NCBI GenBank assembly: GCA_933822405.4
Contig: CAKOGP040002236.1
Span: forward strand, 62,001 to 126,000
DNA from: Cylindrotheca closterium
Taxonomy: Eukaryota; Bacillariophyta; Bacillariophyceae; Bacillariales; Bacillariaceae
Length of the DNA: 64,000 nucleotides
Direction of reading: 5' to 3'
A program made the position numbers and the translations under genes. The notes beneath the pieces are model-generated. The model worked only from the letters and a program-made list of their open reading frames with translations, was not told the origin of the DNA and searched no databases. Below are positions 11,903 to 21,019 of this stretch, in pieces. Position 1 is the first letter of the stretch. The number at the start of each line of letters is the position of its first letter.

Positions 11903-12304
11903 ATAGTCTAACGTAGACGGAAGAAAGCGGTCGAACCAATGGACTCAATAGTGACTCCATGAACGACGGTAGGGCGACCGTCATCTCAGTATTGCACCAG
12001 CAACCTAAGTCCGATCTACACATATCGAACTTGTGTGCAAGTATACTGACAGAAAGATAGAGTTATTTCTTTCTTTCCCATCCCACCACACCCTGTTGGG
12101 CCTTGACACGATTGTTTCGTGTCAAGGCCTGGCAGACAAGCAAGTCTCAGATTTCACGTCTTACGGGAAATCTGAGACTGGTCCTTTGAGTCGCACGCTT
12201 CGCGCGCAACTCAAAAGGACCAGCTTCACACCACAACCCACCAGAGTCACTCCAAGAAAACACCAAGCAGAAGAACCCGAAAAGAAGGCGCCAGTTGGCT
12301 ATAG
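11903..12304 (+). repeat. hairpin-rich dispersed repeat, copy A
   Basis: This roughly 400-bp element recurs in reverse orientation at 17829..18228 and 18234..18556. It contains four strong stem-loops: 11965-11982 (gacggt/accgtc), 12099-12129 (13-bp stem ggccttgacacga, 5-nt loop), 12143-12179 (12-bp stem agtctcagattt) and 12178-12223 (ggtccttt.gagt stem). The ends carry short imperfect inverted repeats beginning ATAG(C/T)C-AAC. No open frame is shared convincingly, so it looks like a non-autonomous MITE-like element. I could not define a target-site duplication. Confidence 0.75.
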
Positions 12305-13218
12305 ATAGTGGTGACACGTGTAACGCAAAAGATACGGAATTCGCCAACACTTTGACGGTTGCGTTTCTTCTTCGTACCTACCGGTACACGCGTGTACCGG
12401 GACAGCTGTAAATCTATACTGTTTTCGGTATGACACTCAAAGAGTTGATAATGAGGGATAGAGAGCTTCCAATGCTGGCGGTTGAAACGAGATAGACTTT
12501 CTCCTTGTAGTGGCATCACCAGCCACCCTGCAAGAAAGAACCACGTATCAATGACTTTTCTCAGTCCTTTCCCCACCACGGAGTGGAACCTCCTGCAACT
12601 ATGTCTCATCTGCTATATCACTGATACGTTCATACATACAGATGACTCTTTTAAGACAAGGTGCACTCATGTTCTTTTGTCACATTTTAGCCCAACGAGT
12701 TCTCTACACACGAACCTAATGTGTCTGTTGGATGCACCAATGTTCTTCTAGCACATAGCCAGATCCCACGGGATTTCGTGAGATCGCGCCAATACCAGTG
12801 CATAGTTTAAATCAAGAGAGTGCCAGTACGGGAATGAATCAACATCGCAGGCTTTCTTTCGATGCAACGTGTATCCAACATGGAGATGCATCTACCGTGC
12901 GCTTTGGAGCTCTCGAAGCGATATTCAACATGCTGCCAGCATCCGCATCAGCAACGATGAAAAAAACCAGCACACTTTGTTCCCACACCAACGCAATGCG
13001 GAATGAAAGCAGTCATCCTAATTTTATTGTCGCAAAAGAGAAAAAATACGCCGAACCTTCACGATGTCCACATTTTTCCGCTCACCCAAAGAATTCGCCG
13101 AATTATACTGCACGGTTAGATTTATATCAAATGACCTTGTCATTTTTCCGATGGATCAAAGCACTCACAAATTTGATTTGAACAATCGACCATAAGATCT
13201 GTCCCAACGAGAATCGAA
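12305..13218. other. intergenic, no gene recognised
   Basis: Nothing here is supported as a gene. Positions 12381-12400 form a perfect 20-bp palindrome (ccggtacacg/cgtgtaccgg). An open frame at 12798..13181 has no recognisable domain and lies directly before the helicase-associated-domain gene, so it may be part of its 5' leader. Confidence 0.45.
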
Positions 13219-14430
13219 ATGGATTATTCAGATATCACAGCACCTTTCGATCTTTCATGCCATCATTCCTCATGCTTCCAACAGCAGCTGCATCCAGATC
13301 TCCCACGAAAAGCATTGAATTGTGACTTTTCGAACACAAGCAACTCCTCACCAGTCCGTTCGGACACTCTTCAAAGGTTGCCCTTCTCAGACACCGTTTC
13401 CTCCTTTAGCATGGACTTTGACTGGGCTAGCAGTGAATTATCTCCGAATGATGTTGGTACGCATTCATCACTTGAGCACTCTGCGTTGGAACCTTGTCCA
13501 ATTGATGAAATCAAGATGAAAGTATTGCAAAATCGCTCAAATGGGAAAACACAACAGGAGCATCACATGAAAACCTTGTTAAGTATTATCTTCCGTCCGG
13601 AATCGGCGAAAAGTGGCCCACTTGGTCATCCATCCACCGCTATTATGCGGACGCATATTGCTGGAAGTTGCAGTCCCATTGACTCTGGTGCCGAACGGGG
13701 TTTGGGTCCATTTACGGGCAACGTCTTGTTGCGCCCTATCAAGAAGCAACGCGTAATGACATCAGCTATGAACAAGGATTACTCGTCCACGACTTCGGTT
13801 CTCCACATTGCAGAAGATTCACTGAATCAGTTTGGACGTTTCAGAGACTATCAGAGTGGGCAGTGGTCTCTTCGCTTCAGGGAATTGGATCAGTTCCGCT
13901 TACTAATGGGTCATTGCTGTGTTCCCCATGGTTATCAGGCAAATCCAGCATTGGTGAGTTGAAGATCTATGGACTCTTGCCTCATTTATCGTAATGATAT
14001 CATGTTTTGACACCATTTTCTTTCCTTGTTTCTCTCATTCCCCCAGGCACGATGGGTCAAACGTCAACGCTATCAATACAAACTTCGCGCAGAGGGAAAG
14101 TCTAGTACAATGACCATTGAACGCATTTCGGAACTGGAAAGACTTGGTTTTGTCTGGGATTCCCATGGAGAGGCTTGGATGGAGCGATTTAATGAGCTGC
14201 ACGAGTACTTCTTGAAACACGGAAGCTGCAATGTGTCGAGTAATTATACTAGCTCTTGTGGAAGGCAGCTATCGTCTTGGGTCAAGTGTCAACGAAGGCA
14301 ATACAGGATGTACAAGGAAGGTGTTCCCTCAACTTTGAGTCCTGATCGAATTTCCAACTTGGAAAGCATTGGGTTTGAATGGGAATTGAAATTATGTCGC
14401 AACACGACTTCTCCAAGCTCCGCATCATAG
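13219..14430 (+). CDS. helicase-associated (HA) domain repeat protein
   Basis: Two exons (13219..13953 and 14047..14430) flank a 93-nt GT-AG intron, giving 372 residues. The first about 205 residues are Ser/Asn/His-rich and probably disordered. Two tandem HA repeats (Pfam Helicase Associated type) follow: WSLRFRELDQFRLLMGHCCV...ARWVKRQRYQYKL and WMERFNELHEYFLKHGSCNV...LSSWVKCQRRQYRM, each closing with an ISxLExLGFxW segment. The intron falls between the Val-rich strand and the WVKxQR helix of repeat 1. HA repeats are greatly expanded in diatoms, mostly without a helicase, and are thought to bind nucleic acid; the function here is unknown. No helicase motif is present. The start codon is the first ATG of the long frame. 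Confidence 0.8.
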
Positions 14431-14959
14431 TCATTGGGAGGTCTTGATGATAGAGCTCGGTAAAGAAGTCTAGTCTAGTGCATCCCTGAAGTGGTGCTTA
14501 ATTTTATGTGACGCACTACTCTATTCATCATATTATTTTTTCTCGCGGGAAGAGCGAGACTGCTCATTTCCTGGCTCAAGCGCTTGTGTCACCATTCATG
14601 AACTGTCCTCTCTGCTTTACTGTCCTCTCTGCTTTAGGGCAGTCATGAAGCAGGTCATGTCATAGTCTTCAATAACCTCACCGGTACCGTAGGTATTGCC
14701 ATTGTGACGTGACCCACACAGTCGTGATCAACCTAGTCAAATTGGTGTCCCCCACCCCAATTCGGTCTAATCCAAATCATCCGCATCATACCAACAAACA
14801 AACCCTCGAAACTTGTGCAACGTGCAGTCATATCTTTGCCTTCTACTCTCGTTGTGTACCCTTACACCGCTGACTTTTGTTGTTATTGAGTGCTTGTCCT
14901 TCGGTTCGCGCCCAGAGATCGCTATCAAGTGGAACAGTATTTTGAAAAGAACGATTGCG
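14431..14959. other. intergenic
   Basis: No gene is recognised. A short direct repeat of 'ctgtcctctctgcttta' lies near 14604-14636. The frame of the next gene stays open from 14813, so part of this stretch could be its 5' coding end. Confidence 0.4.
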
Positions 14960-16698
14960 ATGGTGCCATCGGTTTTGGCAGAATGGATAGCAACCGTTGT
15001 GGTGCCTGACTCTGGAGTTGCAGCTTCAACGCTAGAATCGAAAGGCTTGGCTGTACTCAAGGGTAAGATTGCGATATTGTGCAAAATTTGCTCATTAAAT
15101 TGTTACTTCGCAATCGCGTGATTTCTTTTTCTTTTTCGGTGGATCCTTTACAACTTGTATGAATGCTAATCTCATCTGGTGCATTGCTTCATTATTCTAT
15201 AGTTTGCGACTTGAAAAAAGTACGTTCGTCCGTTTATGCAACCGGCTGCGTTGCTACATCGGCACAAAGGGTCTCATCCGGTGCAAACAAGAGCACACTC
15301 GTTGACGCCATGCATGCAATTTTGAGAATGGATAATCATCATCTTGTTTCTCATATTAATGCACAGGCCACCAGCCATTCAGCCCACACGCCGATGGAAG
15401 CTCCTGGTACTCCCCAATCATCCAATTCTTGCCATCAGCCGCAACAACAAAAGGGGACTGCAAGCAACAGAAACCGACGCAACAATTGTCACGGCGCAAA
15501 CACAACAACAACACTGCACCAAGGCACTGCAGCGACACGTGGCAATACTTCTAACAGTGGGCGGAAGCGCCCAGCACACCAAATTAGCAGGAGTTCTGCT
15601 CCCAATCCACATACTATGCCATATACTGCACTACTAGCGTATTCAAATTCTGGACTACCCTACCCGGGGTGTGGAGCAACTGCAACGACCGTGTTCGCTC
15701 CCTACGCTGTTAGCACAAACGGTACCGATGGAACTGGTCCACAGTTTGGATCCATGCCACCCCACTACGAGTACCAAAATTATCTTCAACAACTACATAA
15801 CCCCTCGTTTGCAGCAGCTTCGTCACCCCCGAATCCAAACCGGGCTTTGACCGGTGGTGTGGCAAACGGCCAACAACACATTCCGAATCCTCCCAACCGT
15901 GGAGCTGGGGCCAGTGGGATTCATTCTCAAAACACGGCACCGCCAGATAGAAATAGACCTGCCAGCGCTCCAGTAAATGGCAACACAAACAATGAGTCCA
16001 TAACTTGTGCTGGAGATGGCAACGTGCCAAAGACGCCCCAAGAATTTTCCTTTTTAAACCAACTATTGGGAATGGGCTTTCAAGATCGCGAAGAAGTCAT
16101 GTTAGGTATTCGACAATCGAATGCGTCCACTGCAGATGAAATAATGATGTGGATCATCCAGCAACGTGAGGAACGGGAGGAAGCACGCAAAATGGACGAG
16201 GCTCGGTTTCGTAGTGAACAGTTGCGAAAAGACAATGCAGAGAAACAGAAGCGGGCGTTTCAAGAGAGATTGGATGCTGCAAAAAGCCGAGATGATTTTC
16301 GCAACATTTTTGGAAAGCACTCTTGGGTACTGGATAATCTCGATGATGCACATTTCCGACGGCTAGTATCGCGCCACAAGGATGTACTAGTCAGGATAGT
16401 GAAGCTCGAATCCAGCACGCGTAAATGGTACCAAGACAAATTACCGACATGTTACTTTAGAGATTTGTGCCATCGGAGCAATCAACAAGCGGTAAGCGAA
16501 TTTGATTCTTGGTTAATTGGGGAATGTGATACGTTAGAAGCTGGTCTTTACAAACTGGAATTTCAGCAAGGTGGGGTACCAAAGCTGTTTCTCCAAGCGC
16601 AAGAAAATCATCCCGAGTATGGCGAGAGTGGAGAAAACGACGAGAGCGATGACGAAATCGTCTTTTGCGGGATTCGGCAATCTGAGGGTGTCAACTAA
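14960..16698 (+). CDS. UBA-like domain protein of unknown function
   Basis: Two exons are proposed (14960..15062 and 15203..16698) with a 140-nt intron; the junction ..LAVLK|VCDLKKV.. keeps frame. An alternative in-frame ATG at 14813 would add 49 mainly hydrophobic residues. The first half is low-complexity Asn/Gln/His/Thr/Pro-rich. In the middle FLNQLLGMGFQDREEVML...ADEIMMWIIQQ reads as a UBA-type three-helix ubiquitin-binding domain (LLxMGF loop). It is followed by a charged coiled coil (REEREEARKMDEARFR...) and a folded helical C-terminal region containing WVLDNLDDAHFRRLVSRH. Close to the end DDEIVFCG resembles a SUMO-interacting motif, an acidic run plus hydrophobic strand. A role in ubiquitin/SUMO signalling is inference; no catalytic domain is visible. 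Confidence 0.6.
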
Positions 16699-16852
16699 AT
16701 CATTTGTTCACAATTGAACCGACGGCGTTTTGCAATGTTGGCGTGGTGGGGATGTGGAAAAATACTAAAGCTGTCGTAGTTTAGGGTACTCCACAATACA
16801 GATATATAAGCCCAAACGTATCTCACTTGATCCCACTAAAAAATTTCCGTAG

Positions 16853-17773
16853 CTAGTCCTGGAATGGTACAAAATCCATGAGGTTGTTGGCCCCCTTCGG
16901 AATCTTGACCACCAGTCCGTCTAATTTTTCGTCGAGCACAATCTGGCATCCAAGACGACTCGTATCCCGGGGACTATACGCCAAGTCCAACATGTCCTGT
17001 TCTGCTTCACATGGCTTTCCTACTTTTTCAAACCATTGATCATCTACAATCACGTGACAAGTGGAACAAGCCATGATTCCAGCACATGCACACTCTATGT
17101 ACTCTCCGAGGGTGGATGCCCCTTCACCATCTCCAAACTTGGCCACATCTGTCAACGAAGTACCCTCCAAGGCTTCCACTTCAAAGGCACGAGCCATCAT
17201 GCTTTCTTGGTCGACATAAGATTCGTCCTCCTCCCCTTCAGCTGAATTCCATGAATTGGGTGGCACCACGACAACCTTTATGGTTTTCTTGCCCTCGGTC
17301 TTGGAAAGGCTCATCTTGACACTGGCTGCCAAGGCTTCTAGTCCCTCATCTTCGCCGACTTCCCATCGACCTGCTAGCATTCTTGCGGTTGCCAACAGAG
17401 CAGTTCCTGATAATCCTGACTCCTTTAACGCATCAGCAACTCCCTGGGCGATCTCTCTCTCATACCCAACGTTCACAATAAACGTAACTGCCTTTTCAAC
17501 ATCTGGTGAGTTACCACCAGTTCCCGACGATCGAGCAAAGGAACGACTTGTGTAATCCAGGTTTCGACATTTCCCTTGTTTTAGGGTGTGTAATTTGTGT
17601 ATTGATAATCGATTGAAATGATGGTGGGAACGACGTTGGAAGGAACGAGATATGATTGTTCGTGCTGTCACAGCTTGTCCACCATGGGTCGCATACTTAG
17701 AAGCAAGACGTCCATGAGCCGTATTTCCACAGGTGGAGAGGAGCTTGTTTTGCAATATTTTCATTGTCATCAC
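16853..17773 (-). CDS. adrenodoxin-type [2Fe-2S] ferredoxin with N-terminal extra domain
   Basis: The single-exon gene encodes 306 residues. The C-terminal about 110 residues are a mitochondrial-type ferredoxin: cluster ligands Cys230-x5-Cys236-x2-Cys239 (CAGIMACSTC) and Cys276 (RLGCQI), plus the adrenodoxin-type HVIV and EAEQDMLDLAY. This family (Yah1/FDX) passes electrons from ferredoxin reductase to Fe-S cluster, heme or sterol pathways in the matrix. Residues 1-90 are basic and Ser/Arg/His-rich without acidic residues at the front, fitting a mitochondrial presequence. Residues about 92-160 form an extra helical segment (AQGVADALKESGLSG...LLATARMLAGRW) that typical 130-190-residue ferredoxins lack. 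The gene ends convergently about 155 bp from the UBA-like gene. The ferredoxin call is firm; localisation and the extra domain's role are inference. Confidence 0.88.
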   Translation of the reverse strand: MMTMKILQNKLLSTCGNTAHGRLASKYATHGGQAVTARTIISRSFQRRSHHHFNRLSIHKLHTLKQGKCRNLDYTSRSFARSSGTGGNSPDVEKAVTFIVNVGYEREIAQGVADALKESGLSGTALLATARMLAGRWEVGEDEGLEALAASVKMSLSKTEGKKTIKVVVVPPNSWNSAEGEEDESYVDQESMMARAFEVEALEGTSLTDVAKFGDGEGASTLGEYIECACAGIMACSTCHVIVDDQWFEKVGKPCEAEQDMLDLAYSPRDTSRLGCQIVLDEKLDGLVVKIPKGANNLMDFVPFQD

Positions 17774-17828
17774 TACCTACTGTCCAGTAACGAGTCGGAC
17801 AGAGAGGAGAGTATTACTGCTATCTTCG

Positions 17829-18228
17829 ATAGCCAACTGGCGCCTTCTTTTCGGGTTCTTCTGCTTGGTGTTTTCTTGGAGTGACTCTGGTGGGTTGTGG
17901 TGTGAAGCTGGTCCTTTTGAGTTGCGCGCGAAGCGTGCGACTCAAAGGACCAGTCTCAGATTTCCCGTAAGACGTGAAATCTGAGACTTGCTTGTCTGCC
18001 AGGCCTTGACACGAAACAATCGTGTCAAGGCCCAACAGGGTGTGGTGGGATGGGAAAGAAAGAAATAACTCTATCTTTCTGTCAGTATACTTGCACACAA
18101 GTTCGATATGTGTAGATCGGACTTAGGTTGCTGGTGCAATACTGAGATGACGGTCGCCCTACCGTCGTTCATGGAGTCACTATTGAGTCCATTGGTTCGA
18201 CCGCTTTCTTCCGTCTACGTTAGACTAT
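17829..18228 (-). repeat. hairpin-rich dispersed repeat, copy B
   Basis: This is a full-length copy, in reverse orientation to copy A at 11903..12304, with all four hairpins retained. It sits immediately before a shortened copy. The left flank reads ctatcttcgatag and the junction to the next copy reads ctatcgaagatag, the same 13 bases in opposite orientation. Confidence 0.8.
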
Positions 18229-18233
18229 CGAAG

Positions 18234-18556
18234 ATAGCCAACTGGCGCCTTCTTTTCGGGTTCTTCTGCTTGGTGTTTTCTTGGAGTGACTCTGGTGGGT
18301 TGTGGTGTGAAGCTGGTCCTTTTGAGTTGCGCGCGAAGCGTGCGACTCAAAGGACCAGTCTCAGATTTCCCGTAAGACGTGAAATCTGAGACTTGCTTAA
18401 CTCTATCTTTCTGTCAGTATACTTGCACACAAGTTCGATATGTGTAGATCGGACTTAGGTTGCTGGTGCAATACTGAGATGACGGTCGCCCTACCGTCGT
18501 TCATGGAGTCACTATTGAGTCCATTGGTTCGACCGCTTTCTTCCGTCTACGTTAGA
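18234..18556 (-). repeat. hairpin-rich dispersed repeat, copy C (internally deleted)
   Basis: This copy lies in tandem with copy B and is nearly identical to it. It lacks about 73 bp, running from just after the 12-bp-stem hairpin through the whole ggccttgacacga hairpin and the adjacent purine-rich spacer. It ends at GTTAGA (18551-18556). Confidence 0.8.
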
Positions 18557-18712
18557 AAATTCTCCAGATGACAGAAGCAAATACCGGTAGGGATGACTGG
18601 AATTTTCCTGTCCTTCATCCGCGACTTTACTCTCTGGATACAGTACCAGGTACCAGGTACCGTAACGGATCGGGATCTTTTATCATGTCTCGCTTAGTTG
18701 GATTATACAGTA

Positions 18713-18827
18713 TGAATCCGAACAAGAATAACAGAAGAAAATAGCTCTATGATATAAATAGTGGGCAATTTTGAATCCGAACAAGAATAACAGAAGAAAA
18801 TAGCTCTATGATAAATAGTGGGCAATT
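18713..18827. repeat. tandem duplication, about 59-bp period
   Basis: Two near-identical units start at 18713 and 18772 (both begin tgaatccgaacaagaataac). They differ by a 2-base 'at' deletion (gatataaatag versus gataaatag). The stretch 18557..18891 is otherwise without a recognisable gene and contains a GTACC-repeat (cagtaccaggtaccaggtac, 18641-18660). Confidence 0.85.
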
Positions 18828-18891
18828 CAAAGCGTTCACAGAATGATCAGTTGAACAATGAACCCTCAACCAACCAAGCGAGGGTTGCTCC

Positions 18892-20721
18892 TCAGCAAAA
18901 GGAGGACAAGAAATATACAAGAAATGAAGATGCCAGCACACAGCTAACAGACACCGCATTCCGAGATGGAGCAGCGGAATCCAACCCCTTCGAACTTGTT
19001 GACGGAGCAGTAGGATCCCCTAGGAATTCAACAAAGTAGGCATTGGCTGCCAACGCGTCATCAAAAGAATCTGATTCCTTTGTGTCTGCGCTTACTCCCT
19101 GTAGGAGATTATACTGCGGGAAGACATAGGAAGCCTCGCAACCCAAATCGACATCGCTTGTTTCACTTTTGAAGGTATCAAAGTTAGCTCCAACATTGTC
19201 CAAGCAAAAGAGTGTCAGACCGTCTGGAGCAGTCGCGTTACATCTTCGATGAAATGGCTGCCTGACATTGCTAGATGGTTCAATATCAAATCCAACCGCG
19301 TCATTGCGTAAACTCGTCGTGACGGAACAGGCATAGATTGCACCTGGGAAATTGCCTTCATAGTCCCCACATTCCAAATCCCCGTATCCTTCGTTGAACA
19401 CTTGGATTTGTAGATGGATGCCTTCACAGGTGGCAACAAAGTCTGGTGTTGGCGAACTTGAAACAGTCGCGGTTGGGCCAGGGGTAGGAGCTGTAGGTGA
19501 ACCGGAAGGAGTCAGACTTGGAGTGATACTTGGACTTCGGGTTGGAAAAATGGTTGGAGGAGCTGATTTAGTAGGTGAACTAGATGGGACTTGTGTAACG
19601 CTTGGGGCAGCAGACGGTATTCTACTTGGGTTCATAGTCGGAGCTTTGGTTGGAGGCGAAGTTGTTGGCGAGCCGGATGGAGCTGGACTTGTAGTGGGTG
19701 AAGGGGTATTCAACGTAGTGGGCCTTTGCGACAAAGATGGGGACGCGGAGCCTGATGGCTCGGCTGATGGCATGGGCGTAATGTTCACAGACGGTGATGC
19801 TGATGGCACATCAGTCACCACTGGTCCCAGTGGTTCAATGTAGCCAAGTGGATTATCCAGTTTTGCCAAGAAGAATTCTTCAATAGACAGTGTTCCTCCT
19901 GAGGGACACGACTCCACCAAGTCATCCCTTCCTACAGCACTACAGTCGTAGCTAATGGCATTCGGCTGTGAACCACATACACTGCAGGTACAAGCGTCGC
20001 CATCAACGTCCACTTGACAAGATCGTAGACTGGAAGAAGCGTTGGGATCAAAGTTCAGAACAGATCTGACGCATGTTTGTGGTTCCAATTCGGTAGCGAT
20101 TGTACAACAAGTAATTGTCTCGACACCAGCTGTTGATGATGGGGATCTTGTACACCGGTAACTTCGGCCATCGTTGCGACCACTGCACTTTTCAATACCA
20201 TCTTCAACCTCACAACTGACGAAGTTGGCTGCATCCTCTCGGCATGCGTTGATGCTGTGGGCTGAGAACGTGCTTGTCGCACAGTTTGGAATATATCCAT
20301 CGCACGCACAAGTAAAGAATGTTTCCGCAATAAAGAGATCCAAATCCCCTTGCACTGGACCTGTGTATTCTTCCTTTCGTTGTTCAAACAAGTCCCAATC
20401 AATCGCAATGTACTCGCACTGATCTGGATTGTCTACAAAGCAGTAGGAGAAGGTTGCATCATCCTGACACACGGTAGCTCTGTCCCTTCCATTAACAAAG
20501 CGATTACAAACCAAATCACCGGCTGTTTGCAGTTGGCGTCGCGCTTCCGGTTGATGCATACTCGTGCCGGTACGATCAGGAATGGGATCATGATTATTGT
20601 TATTCTGAATCTCTCTGCGTTCCTTCAGAATTGACTTCAACACATCCTTGGATGTACCCGCTGACCCTAGGGATAGATTGCTGAACAAGAAGAGCCCCAT
20701 ACAATGAGCTTTCGTCATCAT
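18892..20721 (-). CDS. secreted Cys-rich, PS-linker surface protein, probable GPI anchor
   Basis: I place the start at 20721 (or the next codon) because MMTKAHCMGLFLFSNLSLGSAG reads as a signal peptide; the frame is open for 46 more codons upstream without such a signal. The product has about 609 residues. An N-terminal Cys-rich ectodomain (about residues 60-300) contains many Cys pairs such as CNRF, CACDGYIPNC, CTCSVCGSQPNAISYDCS. A roughly 125-residue Pro/Ser/Thr linker of PSxxPS repeats follows, then a second Cys-containing domain (CEGIHLQIQVFNEGYGDLEC...). The end, after a Ser/Ala-rich stretch, is hydrophobic (SVSCVLASSFLVYFLSSFC), fitting a GPI-attachment signal. The architecture is typical of diatom cell-surface or frustule-associated proteins; the exact role is unknown. 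Large antisense frames across the linker are artefacts of PS/PT codon bias. Confidence 0.68.
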   Translation of the reverse strand: MMTKAHCMGLFLFSNLSLGSAGTSKDVLKSILKERREIQNNNNHDPIPDRTGTSMHQPEARRQLQTAGDLVCNRFVNGRDRATVCQDDATFSYCFVDNPDQCEYIAIDWDLFEQRKEEYTGPVQGDLDLFIAETFFTCACDGYIPNCATSTFSAHSINACREDAANFVSCEVEDGIEKCSGRNDGRSYRCTRSPSSTAGVETITCCTIATELEPQTCVRSVLNFDPNASSSLRSCQVDVDGDACTCSVCGSQPNAISYDCSAVGRDDLVESCPSGGTLSIEEFFLAKLDNPLGYIEPLGPVVTDVPSASPSVNITPMPSAEPSGSASPSLSQRPTTLNTPSPTTSPAPSGSPTTSPPTKAPTMNPSRIPSAAPSVTQVPSSSPTKSAPPTIFPTRSPSITPSLTPSGSPTAPTPGPTATVSSSPTPDFVATCEGIHLQIQVFNEGYGDLECGDYEGNFPGAIYACSVTTSLRNDAVGFDIEPSSNVRQPFHRRCNATAPDGLTLFCLDNVGANFDTFKSETSDVDLGCEASYVFPQYNLLQGVSADTKESDSFDDALAANAYFVEFLGDPTAPSTSSKGLDSAAPSRNAVSVSCVLASSFLVYFLSSFC

Positions 20722-21019
20722 TGTTGTGTAGAACACCGGTTTGGTAGCCAAAAAATTATCGGAGTACGAGTAACAGCATTTGTGTGGTTCCGTTTCACAA
20801 ATCACCTGAACGATTGAAACGATTGATCGAAAAATGCTGCGCGCTGGCCGTGCCAACATTGTTCATTTGGTGAGGCTCCACAAATTTGGCCAATTTCGAA
20901 ATTTGGCTGATCCCGCATTTCACACGACTTTCATGTGCATCACTGATTGGATCGACTGCAATAGCAAACCCGATTTTTTTGTACAGTACTTACAATTTTT
21001 TTAATATAATTCTTTAAAG

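Noticed and set aside
11965..12223. Possible CRISPR-like or structured RNA array
   Set aside because: The hairpins differ in sequence, are not regularly spaced repeats with unique spacers, and the genome is clearly eukaryotic.
12033..12308. Open frames inside the hairpin repeat copies
   Set aside because: They arise from the repeat sequence itself, occur in both orientations, and encode nothing recognisable.
12798..13181. 127-codon open frame upstream of the HA-repeat gene
   Set aside because: No domain, biased composition, and a position consistent with a 5' leader; not enough to call a gene.
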